From the NCBI GenBank assembly GCA_964387075.1, contig CAYLVB010000002.1:124001-188000 (forward strand): DNA of 64,000 bases. Reading direction: 5' to 3'. The number at the start of each line of letters is the position of its first letter. The stretch's first letter is position 1. This DNA is from PALSA-968 sp964387075 (lineage in GTDB: Bacteria > Bacteroidota > Bacteroidia > B-17B0 > Aurantibacillaceae). A program made the translations under genes and the position numbers. The notes below the pieces were generated by a model, which saw nothing but the letters and a program-made list of their open reading frames with translations, was not told the origin of the DNA and ran no database searches. Positions 58,439 through 64,000 of the stretch are shown piece by piece.

Positions 58439-60622
58439 GTGAAGAGCTGCTTTAGATCCATAATTCTTATTTTTTTCTTTCTCGTAAGGTTTTCCTACGC
58501 GCAGAAGGTGACGCATTACGACCTGTACATAAAGGACACCCTGGTAAATTACACGGGTTATGAGAAAAAGGCCATTGCCATAAACGGTTCTATTCCGGCG
58601 CCCACGCTTGAATTTACGCAGGGCGATACAGCCGAAATACTTGTCCATAACCTGATGCACCATGAAACCTCCGTGCATTGGCATGGGCTTATTCTTCCGA
58701 ATGAGCAAGACGGAGTTTCGTATTTGACAACGGCTCCGATCAAGCCTCACTCCACACATCTTTTTAGGTTTGCCATTAAACAGTATGGCACTTACTGGTA
58801 TCACTCCCATACGATGCTACAGGAGCAGGTGGGCATGTATGGAGCCTTTATCATCCATAAAAAGAATGAGAAAAAAGAGGCGGAACACGTTGTTCTTTTG
58901 AGTGATTGGACTGATAAGGATCCGCATCAGATCGAAAGATCACTCCATATTGCCTCCGAATGGTATGGCATTCAGAAGAACGCTACGCAGGATTATGGCG
59001 CCTCCCTTAAAGAAGGGTATTTAAAAACCAAGTTTGCCAATGAATGGAAGCGTATGCACGCCATGGATGTGAGCGATGTTTACTATGATCGATTTTTAGT
59101 TAATGGTAAACCGGAAGAAGAGTTTAGATCAGCCAAGCCGGGAGATAAGATCAGGTTAAGGGTGATCAATGGAAGCGCCTCCACGTATTTTTGGCTTACC
59201 TATGCCGGGGGTAAGATCACTGTAGTGGCATCGGATGGGGAGGATACCGAACCCGTTGAGGTTGATCGTTTGATAGTGGGAGTATCGGAAACATACGATG
59301 TACTTGTTGAGATACCGCCTAAAGGTTTTGCCTATGAGTTTGTAGCGACTTCGGAGGATCGTATAGGGCACGCATCATTATGGATCGGCGAAGGCTTAAA
59401 GCAACTGGCAGACCCGCTTGAGAGGTTGAAATACTTCGAAGGAATGAAGATGATGAACGATATGATGACGCTTGGAGGAAATATGAAAGATATGGGTATG
59501 CAGATGAGCCTGCAGCAAATGGATATGAATGCTGTTATGTATCCCGAAATTTCAGATAAGCAGCCAACAAATGCCCCAGCCCCGGATCATATGTCTCATG
59601 GAGGGAACGCCAAAGACATTGTCACACTGAACTACAGTATGCTAAAAGCGCCACAAAAAACAACCTTGCCGGATGTTCCGGTTAAAACGATGCTGTTCAC
59701 ACTCACCGGAAACATGAATCGTTACGTTTGGACGGTAGATGATAAAACCATTTCGGAAGTGGATAAGATCCTCATTAAGAAAGGTGAGATAACCCGGATC
59801 ATTATGACCAATAATTCGATGATGCGGCACCCCATGCACTTACACGGGCATTATTTCAGAGTGTTGAACGGACAGGGAGAATATGCGCCACTCAAGAATG
59901 TACTGGATATTATGCCTATGGAAACTGATACCATCGAGTTCTATAATTCTGAATACGGTGATTGGTTCTTTCACTGTCATATCCTATATCACATGATGAG
60001 TGGCATGGGACGCATTTTTTCTTACCGGGATTCCCCCTTCAATCCCCAGGTACCCGATCCCAAAAAGGACAATAAAAAGGTTTTCCGGGATGATAAAAGA
60101 TTTTATTCGTCTGCAGAGATCGGATTGGAGAGCAATGGAAGTGATGGAGAGATCGCTTTTGCAAATACACGCTGGCTACTGCAAACCGAGTGGCGTTTGG
60201 GCTTAAACAATACTACCGGTTATGAATCGGAAAGCCATATTTCCAGGTATCTTGACAAAAAACAGTTCTTACTTGCTTATGCAGGTTGGGATCATCGTTA
60301 CAGGAACTCCGCGGAGAATGAAAAAAATATTTTTGGGCAGGTCAACACGAAAGATCAGCGGGGTGTAGCTTGTTTCGGCCTTCAATACGTTTTACCGTGG
60401 TTTATTGTGGCAGATGCCAGAGTAGACCATACTGGAAATATGCGTTTACAATTGACCCGTGAAGATATTCCATTGACCAAAAGGCTAAGAGCCTGGGGAA
60501 CTGTTAACAGCGACAGGGAATACAGCGCCGGACTAAGATACACGATAACGAGGTATTTTTCAATATCCAGTCATTACGACAGCGATATGGGTTTTGGAGC
60601 CGGCCTTACCATCACCTATTGA
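58439..60622 (+). CDS. CopA-type multicopper oxidase fused to a CopB-like outer-membrane barrel
   Basis: The 727-residue protein starts with GTG, 6 bp after the DUF3347 gene, and has a signal peptide (cleavage near SYAQ, residue 22). The oxidase part (about 24-530) has HWHG (80-83), YHSH (121-124), HPMHLHGH (464-471) and HCHILYHMMSGM (512-523), plus a Met-rich segment (336-367, ten or more Met) typical of CopA. From about 555 to 727 it continues with amphipathic beta strands (YSSAEIGLES, WLLQTEWRLGLN, YSAGLRYTITRYFS) ending GFGAGLTITY, like the barrel of CopB. In proteobacteria these are two genes. It should oxidise periplasmic Cu(I) while anchored in the outer membrane. Confidence 0.88.
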   Translation: MKSCFRSIILIFFFLVRFSYAQKVTHYDLYIKDTLVNYTGYEKKAIAINGSIPAPTLEFTQGDTAEILVHNLMHHETSVHWHGLILPNEQDGVSYLTTAPIKPHSTHLFRFAIKQYGTYWYHSHTMLQEQVGMYGAFIIHKKNEKKEAEHVVLLSDWTDKDPHQIERSLHIASEWYGIQKNATQDYGASLKEGYLKTKFANEWKRMHAMDVSDVYYDRFLVNGKPEEEFRSAKPGDKIRLRVINGSASTYFWLTYAGGKITVVASDGEDTEPVEVDRLIVGVSETYDVLVEIPPKGFAYEFVATSEDRIGHASLWIGEGLKQLADPLERLKYFEGMKMMNDMMTLGGNMKDMGMQMSLQQMDMNAVMYPEISDKQPTNAPAPDHMSHGGNAKDIVTLNYSMLKAPQKTTLPDVPVKTMLFTLTGNMNRYVWTVDDKTISEVDKILIKKGEITRIIMTNNSMMRHPMHLHGHYFRVLNGQGEYAPLKNVLDIMPMETDTIEFYNSEYGDWFFHCHILYHMMSGMGRIFSYRDSPFNPQVPDPKKDNKKVFRDDKRFYSSAEIGLESNGSDGEIAFANTRWLLQTEWRLGLNNTTGYESESHISRYLDKKQFLLAYAGWDHRYRNSAENEKNIFGQVNTKDQRGVACFGLQYVLPWFIVADARVDHTGNMRLQLTREDIPLTKRLRAWGTVNSDREYSAGLRYTITRYFSISSHYDSDMGFGAGLTITY

Positions 60623-60631
60623 TAAGAGAGC

Positions 60632-61039
60632 TTAATTATTAAGACATCCGTTCATGATCCACTTTTTAAGTTTAATGGTATCACATTGCAGCAGGTTACC
60701 GCCTATAGGCATGTGAAGTGGATTACTTAGAGGTAAACGTATGCGGGTCATTACTTTTCCGTTCTGAGCATCTGTTTTAAAGTTATTCCAGGTAGTATAG
60801 TTAGAGGACATTCCGTTTGATCCGTGGCAGCCACTCGCGTTGGTGCAGTTTTGCTGCACTATGGGCGCTATAGTAGTAGCATAGGATACTACACCGGCCG
60901 AATCGCATCCCGCCGGAGTGGGGGGCTGTGGGTGCATGTCTTCCCATTTATGATTGTACCAGCAGGAGGATAATGCAAGTACCGTCAAAACAAAGACACA
61001 GGTCGAGGGGCTCATTCTTGTTTTTCTGTTTTTTTCCAT
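60632..61039 (-). CDS. Cytochrome-c-like lipoprotein with unusual CX5CH haem motif
   Basis: The 135-residue protein has a lipobox (LALSSC, Cys26). The haem-binding sequence is CTNASGCHG, with five residues between the cysteines instead of two. Upstream of it is VVSYATTIAPIVQQNC. A likely distal Met is in LHMPIGGNL and the end (KKWIMNGCLNN) matches the cytochrome pattern W(I/L)..G..N. Such domains occur in Bacteroidota lipoproteins. The start could also be the ATG eight codons further in. It converges on the CopA-CopB fusion gene with 9 bp between stops. Confidence 0.8.
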   Translation of the reverse strand: MEKNRKTRMSPSTCVFVLTVLALSSCWYNHKWEDMHPQPPTPAGCDSAGVVSYATTIAPIVQQNCTNASGCHGSNGMSSNYTTWNNFKTDAQNGKVMTRIRLPLSNPLHMPIGGNLLQCDTIKLKKWIMNGCLNN

Positions 61040-61062
61040 CCAGCATGCAATTTAGTTTATAA

Positions 61063-61320
61063 AAGGAATTTCTAAAAATAAAAGCAATAAAAATCTCTGA
61101 AATTATTGATAGGCGGCACGAGGGCAACCGGGAGCAAGGATTGAGTGTCCTCCAGGCTGAAGCGGAGGAATTGCTTTCTTCGAGAGAACCCCTTCAAATC
61201 ACCACTAAACACTGGTCTTTTGACCTGTGCCGTGAACTTGTTGGGCCTGCAAAATTCCTTGATTACCGAATAAAAAGGATTTGCGGCCCTTACCTGCGTA
61301 ATTTCGGAACAGATAAATGA
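61063..61320 (+). pseudogene. Open frame of 85 codons without a usual start codon; possible gene remnant
   Basis: This plus-strand frame follows an in-frame stop at 61060-61062 and runs to TGA at 61318-61320. Its translation is protein-like and amphipathic (KISEIIDRRHEGNREQGLSV, then AEAEELLSSREPLQ, and KHWSFDLCRELVGPAKFL). No ATG, and no convincing GTG or TTG near the front, is available. It could be a decayed gene, a gene with a rare start, or chance. The presence of a plus-strand terminator at 61485-61514 supports plus-strand transcription here. I do not recognise a family. Confidence 0.35.
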
Positions 61321-61326
61321 ACGCAA

Positions 61327-61437
61327 ATGGAGATCAATAAGAATGACCTGGCCGAAATCAATCTCATCCACCCGCTGGATATAGAAGAGATACTGATGTT
61401 ATGTTATATGGAGTGCGGAAGACGACACATGAACTAG
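61327..61437 (+). CDS. Possible small protein of 36 residues, unknown
   Basis: The ATG lies 6 bp after the stop of the preceding open frame, and the product begins MEINKNDLAEINLIHPLDIE. It is Leu/Ile/Glu rich with two Cys (LCYMECG) and ends in GRRHMN. It is followed by a terminator on the same strand about 48 bp downstream. Spacing and terminator suggest it belongs with the open frame before it; coding status is not proven. Confidence 0.35.
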   Translation: MEINKNDLAEINLIHPLDIEEILMLCYMECGRRHMN

Positions 61438-61484
61438 AGCTCAGCCGCAATAAAATGCCGGCCCCGTAAGGCCGCGAACAGAAC

Positions 61485-61514
61485 AGCTGCCCCGTAAGGC
61501 AGCTTTTGTTTTTA
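61485..61514 (+). terminator. Plus-strand Rho-independent terminator, with a second similar hairpin just upstream
   Basis: Arms AGCTGCC and GGCAGCT around CCGTAA are followed by TTTTGTTTTT on the plus strand. A like-built hairpin without T-run (GGCC CCGTAA GGCC type) lies at about 61460-61473. The T-run is on the plus side only, although the plus strand has no annotated gene before it within 440 bp. Confidence 0.8.
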
Positions 61515-64000
61515 ATGATCCTTTTTCTTTCGTCTCGTTAAAAAATTCAGGTAGCGTTTGTAAAGGTCACCCAGCGTGTTGAACTCTTCCCTGTAAAATA
61601 CGCCGGCTCCCTGCGTGAATTGTCCTCCCAATGTTGCTATTTGGAAATTATCGTTGCTTCGGTTGAAAGCCTTCAGCTGCACTTTTCCGTCGTGCGTTAA
61701 TTTGTAATTGATGTTAAGATCGCCTATCAGCGTACTGGTCTTGGTTTGGGTATTGTTGTTCACGCCCACGTTCCCGTCAATAGTAAGTTTATCATTGAAG
61801 AGGGCCGTTGATACATTCATTTCCAGTTCCTCGTTGCTTTGCCCGCCACCCGGGCGGTAATTTACGCCCAGGTTGAACAATTTGGTGAAATGCGAGAGCC
61901 AATTGTTGATCTGGTTCGATAAAAGTTCGGAAGCGTTGTTTCCAACCGCGTCGCCGGCACTGACACCGGATGTAGCTGTAAGTTGCAAAGGGGTTACGAA
62001 GGTGCGCAATAATAAGAGTGAGAATACCTGGCGATTGAGCTCCTGGTCATTATTGATATAACCCATTACCTGCGATCGTATCACTTCACTGACGCCGGGC
62101 AGTTCTATCCCGAATGTGATATCCGGGTTCATCAGTTTATTGCGCATGTACAGTTTGCAGTCAACCGGGTAGCGCTTGTTATTATCTACGCCTGTACTAC
62201 CGGAAGAGCCCGCGCTGTTTGGATCGTTGGGATTGCTTTGCGTTTGCGGAAAGAAAGCGGCCAGCGAAGTTCTTTGCCGGTAGGTAGCAATGATATCAAT
62301 GTCGGCGTTCAGCGGATCACCGCTCCAGCGTATGTTGCTTCCTTCATCAATATCAAATTTTTTGTTGATCACATTCTCTAGTGTGAACAGGTAACTTCCA
62401 TCCAGGATGTCGTAAGTGCCGAACATCTCAAAATTACCATGGGTGCTGATGTTCATATTGATGTTACCGATCCCGCGCGCTTTGATCGCGTCGCCTGATT
62501 TTGGGTCGAGTAGGATCTGCACCTCGGCGTTGGGACTAACCTCAAGGTTAAATTTCAAAGTGATGCCCGCGAAATCATTCTTATCCGTATTCTTCTTTTT
62601 CAAACTGTCGGGTTTCACAAAGCGAATGAAACCAACTTCGCTCACCTCTCCCGGCCCGGCCAATGGAATGAAGAACTGTGTTCCTTTGGCAGTCTTTACG
62701 TTGATCTCAAAGATCAAGGCGTCGGGCGGCCCGTACAAACCTATATTTCCGGTACAAAACGCTTTTCCGTAATAACTGCTGTTCTGAGCCGCCGTGGTGT
62801 TCAGCGCCATAAAATTGGTGGCGTTAATGTCAAAGTCAAGCTTCATGTTACTGAAATTATCGTGGAAGATATTCCCGTATACAACGGCTTTATTTCCCTG
62901 CGGATCGTATAAGTTCACAAAATCAAGTGTGATCTCGTCCGGCTCAATTTTTATTTTTCCGCTTTTAATGGAATAAGGCGCGTTGAGGTAATCTACCTTG
63001 AAGTTCTTTACATCACTCAATTCCATCTCTCCGCGCATAAGTGGTTTGGCAAGACTACCCTTGATGGTCATATCTCCCGCCACATAACCGTCGTTGAGCG
63101 TAAAGATCCCTTTCACAAAAGGCTGCATGGTGTTGATGGCAAATTTACCCATGTGAATGTTTATATCGAGAGCGGAATCTTTTCTATTCGGATAAAAATA
63201 CCCGTCAAAATTCATGTTATTCGAAACTATTTTTATGGTGGATGATGTATCCCGCTTAAAGGAGCCGTTCAGGGAGACCACCTGCTTTTCTTCGTCAAAC
63301 AAGGTGTTCACTTGACCGTTACCGATCAAAGTTCCGTTTACGCGCAAACGGCGGAATGTAAGCGCGCTGGAGAACATGGGTGTGTGATAGATATCGGCTA
63401 TATTACTTTTCCCTGTGATACTTCCCGCCAGTGTAATGCCCTTGCGCTTCAGAATCGGGTTCAATTGGCTCAGGCGGAACCTTTCCAATTCAAAGGTTAC
63501 CTGTTCCTTAGGATCTTTCGATATTACTCCTTCCACCCTGATCTTTTGTTTGTTGTTCACGAAAGTAAGATCACTGAAGTTGAATGTTCCGCTCGAATCC
63601 GCGAAGAAATGGTCGGTACCCACACGCTGCCACAAACTATCTTCGGCGTAAATGATGAACTTCTGAATGTCGAGATCGAGATAATACTGGCTGAACATCA
63701 TATTTCCTTCGATCTTACCGGAGTTCTTTTTCTTGGTTTCATTATCCCAAAGAATTTTAAAATCAGAGCGGTTATCGGCGGCGTCGAACTTAATGTCGAA
63801 ATTATCGAAGTAAATACTGTCGCCAAGGTCCACACGTTTAAAGCCTGTATTCATCTTCACCTGTTTGTTCTCGGTGTTCACGGAAAGGAACCAATCCTTA
63901 ATCGGTGTTTTATTATACTCAATGATGTCAGAAAGCCCCGTGGCCACCAATGATCGCTTTTGCCCGTCGAAGGAACCCTGCACAATGGTTTGCGGACTTA
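61512..64000 (-). CDS. tamB: TamB-like translocation/assembly module protein (N-terminus beyond window)
   Basis: The frame is open to the window edge, with at least 828 codons; a GTG at 63983 is internal and not taken as the start. The sequence is a long beta-rich repeat of the AsmA/TamB kind, with the conserved C-terminal DUF490 domain. Visible in it are FEMFGTYDILDGSYLFTLEN, an RSQVMGYINNDQELNRQVFSLL-like block (in pieces) and SELLSNQINNWLSHFTKLFNLGVNYRPG (in pieces). It ends in a Lys-rich tail (RRKKKDH). TamB spans the periplasm and helps move lipids or assemble outer-membrane proteins with TamA. The N-terminal membrane anchor is not in the window. Confidence 0.92.
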   Translation of the reverse strand, partial: SPQTIVQGSFDGQKRSLVATGLSDIIEYNKTPIKDWFLSVNTENKQVKMNTGFKRVDLGDSIYFDNFDIKFDAADNRSDFKILWDNETKKKNSGKIEGNMMFSQYYLDLDIQKFIIYAEDSLWQRVGTDHFFADSSGTFNFSDLTFVNNKQKIRVEGVISKDPKEQVTFELERFRLSQLNPILKRKGITLAGSITGKSNIADIYHTPMFSSALTFRRLRVNGTLIGNGQVNTLFDEEKQVVSLNGSFKRDTSSTIKIVSNNMNFDGYFYPNRKDSALDINIHMGKFAINTMQPFVKGIFTLNDGYVAGDMTIKGSLAKPLMRGEMELSDVKNFKVDYLNAPYSIKSGKIKIEPDEITLDFVNLYDPQGNKAVVYGNIFHDNFSNMKLDFDINATNFMALNTTAAQNSSYYGKAFCTGNIGLYGPPDALIFEINVKTAKGTQFFIPLAGPGEVSEVGFIRFVKPDSLKKKNTDKNDFAGITLKFNLEVSPNAEVQILLDPKSGDAIKARGIGNINMNISTHGNFEMFGTYDILDGSYLFTLENVINKKFDIDEGSNIRWSGDPLNADIDIIATYRQRTSLAAFFPQTQSNPNDPNSAGSSGSTGVDNNKRYPVDCKLYMRNKLMNPDITFGIELPGVSEVIRSQVMGYINNDQELNRQVFSLLLLRTFVTPLQLTATSGVSAGDAVGNNASELLSNQINNWLSHFTKLFNLGVNYRPGGGQSNEELEMNVSTALFNDKLTIDGNVGVNNNTQTKTSTLIGDLNINYKLTHDGKVQLKAFNRSNDNFQIATLGGQFTQGAGVFYREEFNTLGDLYKRYLNFLTRRKKKDH

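Noticed and set aside
61072..61371. A 99-codon minus-strand open frame
   Set aside because: The plus-strand frame in the same place is more protein-like and a plus-strand terminator follows it.
1..64000. CRISPR arrays, insertion sequences with inverted repeats, rRNA operons, prophage genes
   Set aside because: No regular short repeats with spacers, no transposase and no phage structural genes were found; the only mobile-element traces are at 44660-45454.

Overview
The window looks like a chromosomal contig from a member of the Bacteroidota. Eleven predicted secreted proteins end in the type IX secretion (T9SS) type A C-terminal sorting domain. Many genes are preceded by the Bacteroidota -7 promoter box TAnnTTTG, while Shine-Dalgarno sequences are mostly absent. 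Family content (CotH with P-domain, SBBP repeats, HYC_CC_PP protein, PorE-like TPR/PD40 protein, Cys-poor DksA) fits the same phylum. I cannot name a genus.

Region 1 (1-21600) is rich in carbohydrate genes: a GH15 glucoamylase, a GH26 enzyme, a clan GH-A T9SS hydrolase, three proteins with beta-sandwich carbohydrate-binding-like domains, a cytosolic glycogen-type operon (GT4 synthase, GH57, sugar-kinase-like), a BcsA-like GT2 synthase with a STAS partner, and an OafA-type acyltransferase. A membrane-anchored receiver domain, a TPR protein, a DksA-like protein and an AraC regulator are interspersed. Region 2 (21600-34950) has an SBBP T9SS protein, YihY, a DUF2383 protein, a phosphohexomutase next to a PorE-like protein, a CheY-like/HPt pair, a DUF748/AsmA-like protein, and a run of stress-type genes (OsmC, YceI, bacterial eRF1-like, DUF5670 membrane peptides, two coiled-coil paralogues). 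Region 3 (34945-44561) holds an AI-2E-type permease followed by MlaE-MlaF-MlaD, an Omp85-like protein, a porin, a five-repeat secreted protein, endonuclease I and dapD.

Region 4 (44600-45455) is the most unusual part. A tRNA-Arg(ACG) gene is preceded by an exact 53-nt copy of its own 5' part, split by a 38-nt hairpin insert. Between the copies lies a tiny GIY-YIG nuclease gene whose last eight codons and stop lie within or across the 5' end of the intact tRNA. A C-terminal fragment of a large serine recombinase abuts the tRNA 3' side.

Region 5 (45522-51107) encodes an M43 metalloprotease and a four-gene minus-strand operon of secreted proteins, including two Reeler-like paralogues. Region 6 (51241-61040) is a copper/heavy-metal cluster: HYC_CC_PP protein, a T9SS multicopper oxidase, four proteins with CxxC heavy-metal-binding (HMA) domains, one of them fused to an AraC DNA-binding domain, a CopA multicopper oxidase fused to a C-terminal CopB-like beta-barrel, and a cytochrome-c-like lipoprotein. 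The window ends inside a tamB-like gene, with an unexplained plus-strand transcribed-looking gap before it.
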